NCBI RefSeq assembly: GCF_000426365.1
Contig: NZ_KE384525.1
Coordinates: 44,072-108,071 of the forward strand
Direction: 5' to 3'
Source: Arenimonas composti TR7-09 = DSM 18010
GTDB lineage: Bacteria > Pseudomonadota > Gammaproteobacteria > Xanthomonadales > Xanthomonadaceae
DNA length: 64,000 bases
Shown: positions 9,572 through 18,142 of the stretch, one piece after another
How the letters are laid out: every line of letters begins with the position of its first letter
Position numbering within the stretch: the first letter of the stretch is position 1
Made by a program: the position numbers and the translations under genes
Notes under the pieces: model-generated
What the model was told of the DNA's origin: nothing
Seen by the model: only the letters and a program-made list of their open reading frames with translations
The model's database searches: none

Positions 9572-10969
9572 TCAGCCGCCTTCGGCGGCCGCATCGAGCG
9601 CTTCGGACAGACGCTCGACCGCGATCACCTCGAGGTCCTTGTAGGCGCCTTTCTTCGGGGCGTTCGCGCGCGGCACGATCGCGCGGCGGAAGCCGTGCGT
9701 CGCCGCTTCCTTCAGGCGCTCCTCGCCGTTGGGCACCGGGCGGATCTCGCCGGAGAGGCCGACCTCGCCGAAGGCGACGGTCTTCTCGGCGAGCGGCCGG
9801 TCGCGCAGCGAGGACAGCACGGCCAGCAGCACCGGCAGGTCGGCCGCGGTTTCCTGCACGCGGATGCCGCCGACGACGTTGACGAACACGTCCTGGTCGC
9901 CGGTGACGACTCCGCCGTGCCGGTGCAGCACCGCCAGCAGCATCGCCAGCCGGTTCTGCTCGAGGCCGAGCGCGACCCGGCGCGGATTCGACAGGGACGA
10001 ATCGTCGACCAGGGCCTGCACCTCGACCAGCAGCGGCCGCGTGCCCTCGCGGGTCACCATCACCGCGCTGCCGGGCTGGGCGGTGCTGGCGCCGGAGAGG
10101 AAGATCGCCGAGGGATTCGGCACCTCGCGCAGGCCCTTGTCGCCCATCGCGAACACGCCGAGTTCGTTGACCGCGCCGAAGCGGTTCTTGAACGCGCGCA
10201 GCACGCGGAAGCGTGAGCCGGACTCGCCCTCGAAATACAGCACCGCGTCGACCATGTGCTCGAGCACGCGTGGACCGGCGATGCCGCCCTCCTTGGTCAC
10301 GTGGCCGACGAGGAAGACCGAGGTGCCGGTCTCCTTCGCGTAGCGCACCAGCTTCGCGGCGCTCTCGCGCACCTGGCTGACCGAGCCCGGGGCGGCGGTC
10401 AGCAGTTCGCTCCACAGGGTCTGGATGGAGTCGGCGACCAGCAGCCGCGGCGTCGGCTTCGCGGCCGCCGCCAGCGCCAGGATCGATTCGATGCCGGTCT
10501 CGGCCAGCGCATGCAGGTTGTCCAGCGGCAGGCCGAGGCGCTGCGCGCGGCCGGCGACCTGGGCCAGCGATTCCTCGCCGGTGACGTAGAGCGCCGGCAC
10601 CTGCGCCGCCATCGCCGCCAGCGCCTGCAGCAGGAGCGTCGACTTGCCGATGCCCGGGTCGCCGCCGACCAGCACCACCGAGCCGGCGACCAGGCCGCCG
10701 CCGAGCACGCGGTCGAGTTCGCCGATGGTCGTCGACAGCCGCACCTCGGCGTCCTGGCTGACGTCCTTCAGCGCGGTGACCCCGGCGGCTTGCGGACGCC
10801 CGGCCCAGCCGGCGTGGCGGGCCGGGGCGGCGGCCTTGCCCGGACCGGCCGGCTCGACCACGAACTCGCTCATCGTGTTCCACGCGCCGCATTCGCCGCA
10901 CTGGCCCTGCCACTTGTTCGAGGAGGCGCCGCAGTCGCTGCAGACGTAGGCGGTTCGGGCCTTGGCCAT
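9572..10969 (-). CDS. radA: DNA repair protein RadA
   Basis: The RecA-like branch-migration helicase of homologous recombination, 465 residues from the ATG at 10969. It has an N-terminal C4 zinc finger (CSDCG...CGECG), the Walker A motif GGDPGIGKST, the RadA signature KNRFG and a C-terminal Lon-protease-like domain (FVNVVGGIRVQETAADLPVL) that lacks the protease dyad. The gene stands alone: a 184-bp gap separates it from the exported-protein unit, and lexA diverges upstream. No SOS-like operator was recognised in front of it. Confidence 0.97.
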   Translation of the reverse strand: MAKARTAYVCSDCGASSNKWQGQCGECGAWNTMSEFVVEPAGPGKAAAPARHAGWAGRPQAAGVTALKDVSQDAEVRLSTTIGELDRVLGGGLVAGSVVLVGGDPGIGKSTLLLQALAAMAAQVPALYVTGEESLAQVAGRAQRLGLPLDNLHALAETGIESILALAAAAKPTPRLLVADSIQTLWSELLTAAPGSVSQVRESAAKLVRYAKETGTSVFLVGHVTKEGGIAGPRVLEHMVDAVLYFEGESGSRFRVLRAFKNRFGAVNELGVFAMGDKGLREVPNPSAIFLSGASTAQPGSAVMVTREGTRPLLVEVQALVDDSSLSNPRRVALGLEQNRLAMLLAVLHRHGGVVTGDQDVFVNVVGGIRVQETAADLPVLLAVLSSLRDRPLAEKTVAFGEVGLSGEIRPVPNGEERLKEAATHGFRRAIVPRANAPKKGAYKDLEVIAVERLSEALDAAAEGG

Positions 10970-11082
10970 CGGTTCCGGGGTCCTTGGTCGGGGAAGTGAA
11001 TTTAGCCCGCCGGCGGTCTCAGGCCCTGAGCCGGCGTCGGCACAGGCTGTCGGCATTCGCCTCTGGCGGACGTCAGGAATAC

Positions 11083-11098
11083 CACATATATTTGTGCC
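11083..11098 (+). promoter_or_regulatory. lexA promoter with overlapping dyad; possible leaderless start
   Basis: CACATATATTTGTG (11083-11096) is a dyad with 4-bp arms CACA/TGTG enclosing TATATT (11087-11092), the only good -10 hexamer here. Its end is six bases from the ATG at 11099, so transcription would begin at or beside the start codon, and no Shine-Dalgarno site is present. The dyad over the -10 is a candidate LexA operator for autorepression. The operator sequence of this LexA type is not known to me. Confidence 0.5.
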
Positions 11099-11704
11099 AT
11101 GACAGCCCTCACCGCCCGCCAGCAGGCCATCCTCGACTTCGTCACCGCCCAGGTCGCGCGCCACGGGCTGCCGCCGACCCTGGCCGAGATCGCCCGCGAG
11201 TTCGGCTTCTCGCAGCCGCGCTCGGCCCAGGCCCACCTGCAGGCGCTGGAGGCCAAGGGGGTGCTGAGCCTGCTGCCCGGCAAGTCGCGCGGCATCGTGC
11301 TGCGCGACGCACCGGCGCCGGCGAATGGGCTGGCCCTGCCGGTGCTCGGCCGGGTCGCCGCCGGCGAGCCGATCGGCGACGCCGAGTTCGAGGGCCACCT
11401 GCTGCTCGACCGCGCCCTGTTCTTCCCGCGCCCCGATTACCTGCTGCGGGTGAAGGGCGATTCGATGCGCGACGACGGCATCTTCGACGGCGACCTGATC
11501 GCCGTGCACCGCACCCCCGACGCCCAGGACAACCAGATCGTCGTCGCCCGCCTCGACGGCGAACTGACGGTGAAGCGGCTCAAGCGCCGCCGCGACCGCA
11601 TCACCCTGCTGCCGCGCAATCCCGAGCACGCACCGATCGAGGTCCCGGCCGGCAGCGTGTTCGCGATCGAGGGCGTGTACTGCGGCCTGCTGCGGCGGGG
11701 TTAG
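11099..11704 (+). CDS. lexA: LexA-type SOS repressor of the mutasome operon
   Basis: A self-cleaving repressor of 201 residues. The N-terminal winged helix (TARQQAILDFVTAQVARHG and SQPRSAQAHLQALEAKG) is joined to the S24 peptidase domain. That domain has the cleavage site Ala88-Gly89 in RVAAGEP, nucleophile Ser122 in KGDSM and general base Lys159 in LTVKRL. After DNA damage, RecA filaments trigger self-cleavage and derepression. The gene heads lexA-imuA-imuB-dnaE2, with imuA starting two bases after its stop. It is the lexA2-like copy typical of such cassettes; a separate main lexA may exist elsewhere. Confidence 0.95.
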   Translation: MTALTARQQAILDFVTAQVARHGLPPTLAEIAREFGFSQPRSAQAHLQALEAKGVLSLLPGKSRGIVLRDAPAPANGLALPVLGRVAAGEPIGDAEFEGHLLLDRALFFPRPDYLLRVKGDSMRDDGIFDGDLIAVHRTPDAQDNQIVVARLDGELTVKRLKRRRDRITLLPRNPEHAPIEVPAGSVFAIEGVYCGLLRRG

Positions 11705-11706
11705 GC

Positions 11707-12510
11707 ATGAACGCCGTGGTGTCCCTCGAACCGCTGCTGGCCAGTCGCCAGCTCTGGCGCGGCCAGGTGTCGGCGAACGCGCCGGCGCGGCTGCCGACCG
11801 GCTTCGCCGCACTCGACGCGGTGCTGCCCGGCGGCGGCTGGCCGGAGGCGGCGTTGAGCGAACTGCTGCCGGACCTCGACGGCCTCGGCGAACTGTCCCT
11901 GCTGCTGCCGGCGCTGGTGCGGCTGACGGCGGCCGGGCGCGAGATCGTCTGGGTCGACCCGCCCTACCGCCCCTGCCTGCCGGCGCTGCTGCGGGCCGGC
12001 CTCGATCCGACCCGGCTGCACCTGGTCGACAGCGGCGGCGAGACCGCCTGGGCGCTGGAGCAGTGCCTGCGCAGCCAGGCCTGCGGCGCCGTCGTCGGCT
12101 GGCTGCCACGTGCCGACGACCGCTGCCTGCGCCGCCTGCAGGTCGCCGCCGAAACCGGCCAGGCGCCCGGCTTCCTGTTCCGTCCGCCGACCGCCGTTCG
12201 GCAGCCCTCGCCGGCGGCGCTGCGGCTGCAGGTCGCGGCGGGCGGGCGGGTGCGGGTGGTGAAGTGCCGGGGGGGGCGGGCGGGCGACGAGATTCGAGTA
12301 ACGAGTGGAGAGGAACGAGTAACGAGTGAGGGCGCGCGCGGCGCGGCCACTCATCACTCGCGCGCCGCGCGCCGCGCCGAAGGCGCGACTCGTTTCCCGT
12401 TCCTCGTTTCTCGTTTCTCGCCGGCCGGGGAAACCACCGGAATCAGCGCCCTTTTCCCGCTCGCGAGGCCGGCCGAAGGCGGGGTGTCCCATGCGGGAAA
12501 AGGGATCTGA
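11707..12510 (+). CDS. imuA: ImuA mutasome protein (3' end altered by repeats)
   Basis: RecA/SulA-like component of the ImuA-ImuB-DnaE2 translesion mutasome, 267 residues as read. The core, up to about residue 190, looks normal: LPTGFAALDAVLPGGGWPEA, EIVWVDPPYRP and the terminal RVRVVKCRGG. After that the frame enters a GC-rich linker and then a heptad hairpin (12288-12421), giving about 75 residues (for example VTSGEERVTSEGARG) that are translated repeat. A run of eight G at 12269-12276 precedes this. One G fewer would end the protein at the TAA at 12299-12301, close to the usual ImuA length. The C-terminal extension is therefore either a sequencing slip, a phase-variable tail, or a real readthrough. 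Confidence 0.88.
   Translation: MNAVVSLEPLLASRQLWRGQVSANAPARLPTGFAALDAVLPGGGWPEAALSELLPDLDGLGELSLLLPALVRLTAAGREIVWVDPPYRPCLPALLRAGLDPTRLHLVDSGGETAWALEQCLRSQACGAVVGWLPRADDRCLRRLQVAAETGQAPGFLFRPPTAVRQPSPAALRLQVAAGGRVRVVKCRGGRAGDEIRVTSGEERVTSEGARGAATHHSRAARRAEGATRFPFLVSRFSPAGETTGISALFPLARPAEGGVSHAGKGI
12288..12421. repeat. Heptad hairpin element A (AAACGAG type)
   Basis: Left arm 12293-12328 and right arm 12387-12421 are complementary and each is built of 7-bp units: left TAACGAG, GAACGAG, TAACGAG; right, read on the minus strand, AAACGAG, AAACGAG, GAACGGG, AAACGAG. The loop holds nested GCGCGCC palindromes. The unit is nearly the same as in the element after the porin gene at 41.8 kb. Here it lies inside the frame of imuA, just before imuB. 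Confidence 0.85.
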
Positions 12511-12515
12511 CCCCG
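12437..12515. repeat. GGGGTCAGAT-type hairpin across the imuA/imuB junction
   Basis: Inner arms CCCTTTTCCCGC (12449-12460) and GCGGGAAAAGGG (12493-12504) pair perfectly, and the pairing continues imperfectly outward to CCGGAATCAG and CTGACCCCGG. The core GGGGTCAGATCCC (minus strand) recurs as GGGGTCAGATTCC in the element after dnaE2. The imuB ATG (12491) and the imuA stop (12508-12510) both lie in or beside the right arm. Confidence 0.75.
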
Positions 12516-13954
12516 GCCAGCTCTGGGCTGCCCTGCACCTGCCGCACCGCAGCCTCGACGCGGCGCTGCGCCGGCAGGCGGATCCGGCGGCGCCGCTGGT
12601 GCTGGCGGCCGGGCCGCCGCAGCGGCGACGGGTGGTGCTGGCGAATGCCGGCGCACGTGCGGCCGGGGTCGCACCGGGGCAGGCGCTGGCGGCGGCGACG
12701 GCGCTGTGTCCGGGCCTGGTCGTGGTGCCCTGGGACGCCGCCGAAGCCGAGCGCCTGCTCGGACTGGTCGCCGCCTGGGCCTACCGCTATTCCGGCCAGG
12801 TCTGCAGCGACGGCGCCGACACCGTCTGGCTCGAGGTCGGCGGCTCGATGGGCCTGTTCGGCCCCTGGCCCCGCTTCGAGCGCCTGCTGCGCGCCGACCT
12901 GCACGAACTGCAGCTCGCGCACACCCTGGCGGTGGCACCGACGCCGCTGGCGGCGCAGGCCCTCGCCCGCGCCCACGATGGCCTGGCGGTCGGCGACCAC
13001 GAAACGATGCGGCGCGCCCTCGCCGCGCTGCCGCTGGCGCTGGCGCCCTTCGACACCGCCAGCCGCGAGGCCCTCGCCGGCATGGGCGTGCGCCGGCTGC
13101 GGCAGCTGTTCGCGCTGCCGCGGGCCGGCCTGCAGCGCCGTTTCGGCGCCGGCTTCCTCGAGGTCCTCGACCGCCTGACCGGCGACGCCCCCGACCTGCG
13201 CAGCTACTGGCAGCCGCCGGACGTGTTCGCCGCCCGCTTCGAGTTCGACGACGAGATCCACTACAGCACCGGCCTGCTGTTCCCGCTGCGCCGCCTGCTC
13301 GCCGACCTCGCGGTCTTCCTCGCCGGCCGCGATGGCGGCGTCGCCCGCTTCAGCCTGGTGTTCGAACACGATCTGCGGCCGCCGAGCGAGCTGAGCGTCG
13401 GCCTGGTCGAACCGGAACGCGAGCCGGCGCGGCTGTTCGAGCTGGCGAAGCTGGCGCTGGAACGGCAGGCGGTGGCGGCGCCGGTGCGCGCGCTCGGCCT
13501 GCGCGCCGACGAGCTGCCGGCCTTCGTGCCGGCCAGCCGCGACCTGTTCGAACAGCGCCCGGCCAGCGCGCTCGACTGGCCGGCACTGCAGGCGCGGCTG
13601 CAGGCGCGGCTCGGTGCGGCGGCAGTCATGCGGCTGGAACTGGCGCCCGACCATCGCCCGGAACGGGCACAGCGCCCCGCCTCCCCCGCGCCCTCGACCC
13701 GCCACCCCGCCCTGCCCGACCCGGCGACGCTGCCGCCGCGCCCGACCTGGCTGCTGCCGCGACCGATCCCGCTGCGTGGACCGTCGCCGCGGGTGCTGGC
13801 CGGACCGGAGCGCATCGAGAGCGGCTGGTGGGACGACGGCGACGTGCGCCGCGACTACTACGTGGTCGAAACCGCCAGCGGGCAGCGCGCCTGGGCCTTC
13901 CGCGCCGCCGGCGATCGCGACGGTCCCTTCCTGCTGCACGGCTGGTTCGCGTGA
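12491..13954 (+). CDS. imuB: ImuB, catalytically inactive Y-family polymerase homologue
   Basis: Scaffold of the mutasome that links ImuA and DnaE2 to the beta clamp, 487 residues from the ATG at 12491, overlapping the imuA stop by 20 bases. The polymerase-like region begins at [16 protein letters not shown], where the catalytic acidic residues of true Y-family polymerases are replaced, as expected for ImuB. A C-terminal region carries [16 protein letters not shown], which resembles the ImuB tail. The first nine residues (MREKGSDPG) are encoded by the right arm of a repeat hairpin, so the natural N-terminus may be altered. An in-frame start at 12326 lies wholly in repeats and was rejected. 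The stop overlaps the dnaE2 GTG. Confidence 0.93.
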   Translation: MREKGSDPGQLWAALHLPHRSLDAALRRQADPAAPLVLAAGPPQRRRVVLANAGARAAGVAPGQALAAATALCPGLVVVPWDAAEAERLLGLVAAWAYRYSGQVCSDGADTVWLEVGGSMGLFGPWPRFERLLRADLHELQLAHTLAVAPTPLAAQALARAHDGLAVGDHETMRRALAALPLALAPFDTASREALAGMGVRRLRQLFALPRAGLQRRFGAGFLEVLDRLTGDAPDLRSYWQPPDVFAARFEFDDEIHYSTGLLFPLRRLLADLAVFLAGRDGGVARFSLVFEHDLRPPSELSVGLVEPEREPARLFELAKLALERQAVAAPVRALGLRADELPAFVPASRDLFEQRPASALDWPALQARLQARLGAAAVMRLELAPDHRPERAQRPASPAPSTRHPALPDPATLPPRPTWLLPRPIPLRGPSPRVLAGPERIESGWWDDGDVRRDYYVVETASGQRAWAFRAAGDRDGPFLLHGWFA

Positions 13955-16900
13955 GCGCCGCGCTTCCGCCGCCGCCGCGTCCGGCGGCGCCGTCGGCGTC
14001 GCTGCCCGGTTACGCCGAACTGCATTGCCTGAGCAGTTTCAGCTTCGGCCGTGGCGCCTCCAGCGCGCGCGAGCTGTTCGAGCGTGCGCGGCAGCAGGGC
14101 TATACGGCACTGGCGATCACCGACGAATGCACGCTCGCCGGCATCGTGCGCGCCTGGGAATCGGCGAAGCAGACCGGAGTGAAACTGATCACCGGCGCCG
14201 AGTTCACCCTCGACGACGGCCTGCGCTGCGTGCTGCTGGTCGAGGACCTCACCGGTTACCGCAACCTCGGCCGGCTGATCACCCGCGGCCGCCGGCGCAG
14301 CGAGAAGGGAAACTACCGGATCGACCGTGGCGATTTCGCCGCCGATGCAGGCGATGGCGGCGACGCCGGTGGCCGCCGAGACGGTGACGACGGCGACCCG
14401 TGCGCCGGCCTGCTCGCCCTGTGGCTGCCCGGTGCCGAACCCGAACCGGAGCAGGCACGCTGGCTGCAGCAGCATTTCCCCGACCGCTGCTGGCTGGCGG
14501 TGGAACTGCACCGCGGTCCCGACGACGACGCCCGCCTGGCGCAGCTGCTGGCGCTCGCGGAAGAACTGGCGATGCCGCCGGTCGCCGCCGGCGACGTGCA
14601 CATGCACGTGCGCGGCCGGCGCGCGCTGCAGGACGTGCTGAGCGCGACCCGCCACCACGTGACCGTCGCCGAGGCCGGAGCGCTGCTGTTCCCGAACGGC
14701 GAACGCCATCTGCGCACGCGCCGCGCGCTGGCGGCGATCCATCCGCCGGCACTGCTCGCGGAGACGCTGCGCATCGCCGAACGCTGCCGCTTCGACCTCG
14801 GCAGCCTGAAGTACGACTACCCGCGCGAGCTGGTACCGGCCGGACACACGCTGCGCAGCTGGCTGCGCCGGCTCAGCTTCCGCGGCCTGCGCCGGCGCTG
14901 GCCCGATGGCGTGCGCGCCGATGTCGTGCGCCAGGTGCGCGCCGAGTTGCGGCTGATCGCGGAGCTGCAGTACGAGGCCTTCTTCCTGACCGTCGAGGAC
15001 ATCGTCCGCTTCGCCCGCGAGCAGGGCATCCTCTGCCAGGGCCGCGGCTCGGCGGCCAATTCGGCGGTCTGCTACGCGCTGCACATCACCGAGGTCGACC
15101 CGACCCATACCCGCCTGCTGTTCGGCCGCTTCCTGTCGAAGGAGCGCGACGAGCCGCCGGACATCGACGTCGACTTCGAGCACGAGCGGCGTGAGGAAGT
15201 GATCCAGTACGTCTACCGAAAATACGGCCGCGAACGCGCGGCGCTGGCGGCGACGGTGATCTGCTACCGCGGCAGGAGCGCGGTGCGCGACGTCGCGAAG
15301 GCGCTCGGGCTGCCGCCGGATCAGGTCGACGAGCTGGCGCGTTCGCTGAGCTGGTGGGACGACCTCGACGACGCCGCCACACGCGTGCGCGAACGCGGCT
15401 TCGATCCCGAGTCGCCGCCGATCCGCCGGGTGCTGGCCCTGGCCGCGGAACTGGTCGGCATGCCACGCCACCTGAGCCAGCACGTCGGCGGCTTCGTGAT
15501 CTCCGACGCGCCGCTGTCGCGGCTGGTGCCGCTGCAGAACGCGGCGATGCCCGAACGCACGATCATCGAATGGGACAAGGACGACCTGGAATCGCTGGGC
15601 CTGCTGAAGGTGGACTGCCTCGCGCTCGGCATGCTGACCGCGGTGCGCAAATGCCTGCAGCTGCTGCGCGACACGCATGCGCTCGAACTCACGCCGTCGG
15701 CGATCCTGCTCGCGCAGGACGACGCGCCGGAACGCGCGGCGGCGGCGAAGCAGGCGACCTACGCGATGATCCGCGCCGCCGACACCGTCGGCGTGTTCCA
15801 GATCGAGTCGCGGGCGCAGATGGCGATGCTGCCGCGGCTGCAGCCACGCGATTTCTACGACCTGGTGATCCAGGTGGCGATCGTGCGTCCCGGGCCGATC
15901 CAGGGCGACATGGTGCATCCCTATCTCGCGCGCCGGCAGGGCAAGGAAGCGGTCGACTATCCGAAGGACGAACTGCGGCCGGTGCTGGAGCGCACGCTCG
16001 GCATTCCGCTGTTCCAGGAACAGGTGATGGAGCTGACGATGGTCGCCGGTGGCTTCACTGCCGGCGAGGCCGATGCGGTGCGCCGTGGCATGGCGGCCTG
16101 GAAGCGCCGCGGCGGCCTCGGCGAGTTCCGCGACAAGCTCTTCGCCGGCATGCAGGCGCGCGGTTACGAGCGCGCCTTCGCCGAACGCATCTATTCGCAG
16201 ATCGAGGGCTTCGCCGATTACGGCTTCCCGGAATCGCATGCGGCGAGCTTCGCGCTGCTGACCTACGTCAGCGCCTGGCTGAAGTGCCGCTTCCCGGCCG
16301 CCTTCGCCTGCGCACTGCTGAACGCGCAGCCGCTGGGTTTCTACAGTCCCTCGCAGATCGTGCAGGACGTGCGCCGGCACGGGGTCGGCGTGCGTCCGGT
16401 CGATGTGCGGCACAGCTTCTGGGACAACACGCTGGAAGCGGTGGCGGTGGGCGAACGCGGCGCGCGGGCACGGCCGCCGGGCCAGGACCCGCGCGATGCG
16501 CGGACGCTGCTGCGGCTGGGCATGCGCCAGGTCGCCGGGCTCGCGCAGGCGGTCGCCGAACGCATCGTCGCGGCGCGGGCGGCGCAGGCCTTCGCCGGCG
16601 TCGAGGATCTGTGCCGGCGGGCGCAGCTCGATGCGCGTTCGCGCACCCTGCTCGCCGAGGCCGGGGCGCTGCAGGGGCTCGCCGGGCACCGGCATCGCGC
16701 GGCCTGGGCGGTGGCCGGTGTCGAGAAGCAGACGGATCTGTTCGCCGGCTCGCCGGAAGAGGACGCGGTGACGCTGCCGGTCCCGGCGGTCGGCGAGGAT
16801 GTGCTCGCCGATTACGCGCGCACCGGGCTGTCGCTCGGGCCGCATCCGCTGCGCCTGCTGCGGCCGCGGCTGCGTGCGCGCCGCTACCGCGCCTCCTGCG

Positions 16901-17205
16901 AACTTGAGAACACGCGCCACGGCAGCGCGGTGCGCTTCGCCGGCCTGGTCACCGGGCGGCAGCGGCCGCAGACCGCCAGCGGCGTCACCTTCGTCACCCT
17001 CGAGGACGAGCACGGCATGGTCAATGTCGTCGTCTGGCATGCCCTCGGCGAACGCCAGCGGCGGGTGCTGGTCGAATCGACGCTGATGGGGGTCGAGGGA
17101 CGCTGGGAAACCGTCGACGGCGTCCGCCACCTGATCGCCACCCGCCTGCTCGACGAAAGCGCCCTCGCCGGCGGCCTGCACGCCCCCTCCCGCGACTTCC
17201 GCTGA
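13951..17205 (+). CDS. dnaE2: Error-prone DNA polymerase III alpha subunit DnaE2
   Basis: Translesion C-family polymerase, 1084 residues. The GTG at 13951 overlaps the imuB stop (GTGA), so translation is coupled. It has an N-terminal PHP domain ([22 protein letters not shown]), the palm with [12 protein letters not shown], the fingers region ([19 protein letters not shown]) and a C-terminal OB fold ([20 protein letters not shown]). The beta-clamp-binding tail of replicative DnaE is reduced, as in other DnaE2 proteins; ImuB supplies clamp binding. It is the last gene of the SOS cassette and is followed by a long inverted repeat. Confidence 0.96.
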   Translation: MSAALPPPPRPAAPSASLPGYAELHCLSSFSFGRGASSARELFERARQQGYTALAITDECTLAGIVRAWESAKQTGVKLITGAEFTLDDGLRCVLLVEDLTGYRNLGRLITRGRRRSEKGNYRIDRGDFAADAGDGGDAGGRRDGDDGDPCAGLLALWLPGAEPEPEQARWLQQHFPDRCWLAVELHRGPDDDARLAQLLALAEELAMPPVAAGDVHMHVRGRRALQDVLSATRHHVTVAEAGALLFPNGERHLRTRRALAAIHPPALLAETLRIAERCRFDLGSLKYDYPRELVPAGHTLRSWLRRLSFRGLRRRWPDGVRADVVRQVRAELRLIAELQYEAFFLTVEDIVRFAREQGILCQGRGSAANSAVCYALHITEVDPTHTRLLFGRFLSKERDEPPDIDVDFEHERREEVIQYVYRKYGRERAALAATVICYRGRSAVRDVAKALGLPPDQVDELARSLSWWDDLDDAATRVRERGFDPESPPIRRVLALAAELVGMPRHLSQHVGGFVISDAPLSRLVPLQNAAMPERTIIEWDKDDLESLGLLKVDCLALGMLTAVRKCLQLLRDTHALELTPSAILLAQDDAPERAAAAKQATYAMIRAADTVGVFQIESRAQMAMLPRLQPRDFYDLVIQVAIVRPGPIQGDMVHPYLARRQGKEAVDYPKDELRPVLERTLGIPLFQEQVMELTMVAGGFTAGEADAVRRGMAAWKRRGGLGEFRDKLFAGMQARGYERAFAERIYSQIEGFADYGFPESHAASFALLTYVSAWLKCRFPAAFACALLNAQPLGFYSPSQIVQDVRRHGVGVRPVDVRHSFWDNTLEAVAVGERGARARPPGQDPRDARTLLRLGMRQVAGLAQAVAERIVAARAAQAFAGVEDLCRRAQLDARSRTLLAEAGALQGLAGHRHRAAWAVAGVEKQTDLFAGSPEEDAVTLPVPAVGEDVLADYARTGLSLGPHPLRLLRPRLRARRYRASCELENTRHGSAVRFAGLVTGRQRPQTASGVTFVTLEDEHGMVNVVVWHALGERQRRVLVESTLMGVEGRWETVDGVRHLIATRLLDESALAGGLHAPSRDFR

Positions 17206-17214
17206 GCGCTTCGC

Positions 17215-17339
17215 AACTGGGGTTAACAACTGGGTTAACAACTGGGGTCAGATTCCTTCGTTAAGACGGCCGCAGACACTCGGGTTCCCGAGCCGCCCCC
17301 CCGTCTTAACGAAGGAATCTGACCCCAGTTGTTAACCCC
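17215..17339. repeat. 38-bp perfect inverted repeat between convergent genes
   Basis: Arms 17232-17269 and 17301-17338 are perfectly complementary over 38 bp around a 31-base loop. The core is GGGGTCAGATTCCTTCG followed by TTAAGACGG. On the left, AACTGGGGTTAAC is followed by AACTGGGTTAAC and AACTGGGG, a 12-13 bp tandem repeat. The element fills the gap between dnaE2 (stop 17205) and the convergent phosphoesterase gene (stop 17345) almost exactly. It is AT-richer than its surroundings and could act as a two-way terminator. Confidence 0.9.
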
Positions 17340-17344
17340 GGCGG

Positions 17345-18142
17345 TCAACCCGCGGTTTGCAGGTCGTGGCGGTCGACGACCCCGAAGCCCGCTCCCGCCC
17401 GGAAATCGAAGCGTTCGACCACCACCCGCCCGTCGCCGTGGGTCGTGATCAGGTTCAGCGAATTGCCGACCTGCATGCGCACGCGCGACGACACCGCGGT
17501 GCCGGCCGACACCGCCCACGCCGACCGCCGCAGCTGCGGGAAGGAGGCCGACAGCGGCCGCACGAAGGGCCAGTGGATGTGGCCACCGAGCACGAGGTCG
17601 GCGCCCGCCTCGACCCAGGCCGGCACCGCCCGCTCGCGCCCGCGCAGCAGGTTCTTCGGATCGCGCTCCGGCGGCAGGTCGACGGGTTGGTGGGTCACGA
17701 CGATCCGCACCTGCTCGGGCCGCGCCGCCCGCAGCCGCGCCGCCACCGCCGCGACCTGCGCCGCCGACACCTCGCCATGCTTGTGCCGGTAGCGGCGTGT
17801 CGTGTTGACGCCGATCACCAGCACGTCGTCGAGGTCGAGCTCCGGCGCGAAGTCGGCCCCGAAGCGGCGCACGAAGCCGCGGTACGGCGCGAACGCGCGG
17901 GTGAACACGTCGAACAGCGGGATGTCGTGGTTGCCCGGCAGCACCAGCCAGCGCGGCACCGCCAGCCGCTCGCAGAAACGCAGCGCCGCCGCGAACTGCC
18001 GCCGGCGCGCGCGCTGGGTCAGGTCGCCGGACAGCACCAGCACGTCCGGCCGCCGCTGCTGCGCCAGTGCGACCACCGCCTCGACCACTTCCGGCTGCTC
18101 GGTGCCGAAGTGGGTGTCGGACACGTGCAGCAGCAGGCTCAT
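17345..18142 (-). CDS. Metallophosphoesterase (calcineurin-like)
   Basis: A 265-residue dinuclear-metal phosphoesterase with the full motif set: SDTHFG, SGDLT, PGNHD, THQPVD and GGHIH. It starts at the ATG at 18142 (MSLLLHVSDTHFG), which overlaps the stop of the upstream lipid-kinase gene as ATGA, so the two are coupled. Family members hydrolyse cyclic nucleotides, UDP-diacylglucosamine or other phosphate esters. The coupling to a diacylglycerol-kinase-like gene hints at lipid metabolism, but the substrate cannot be told from the sequence. Confidence 0.9.
   Translation of the reverse strand: MSLLLHVSDTHFGTEQPEVVEAVVALAQQRRPDVLVLSGDLTQRARRRQFAAALRFCERLAVPRWLVLPGNHDIPLFDVFTRAFAPYRGFVRRFGADFAPELDLDDVLVIGVNTTRRYRHKHGEVSAAQVAAVAARLRAARPEQVRIVVTHQPVDLPPERDPKNLLRGRERAVPAWVEAGADLVLGGHIHWPFVRPLSASFPQLRRSAWAVSAGTAVSSRVRMQVGNSLNLITTHGDGRVVVERFDFRAGAGFGVVDRHDLQTAG

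Noticed and set aside
12326-12490. Upstream extension of imuB from an ATG at 12326
   Set aside because: It would translate only heptad and hairpin repeat sequence; no ImuB similarity begins before about 12512.
13858-17241. A 1127-codon open frame on the minus strand across dnaE2
   Set aside because: Lies antisense to a complete DnaE2 with all motifs. Low-complexity Arg/His/Gln-rich translation is usual for antisense frames at this GC content. Similar long antisense frames over ileS (20967-23873), uvrA (28550-31699) and gcvP (47619-50465) are rejected for the same reason.
17215-17339. Insertion sequence
   Set aside because: No transposase frame lies within or beside the 125-bp element; it can at most be a non-autonomous relic.
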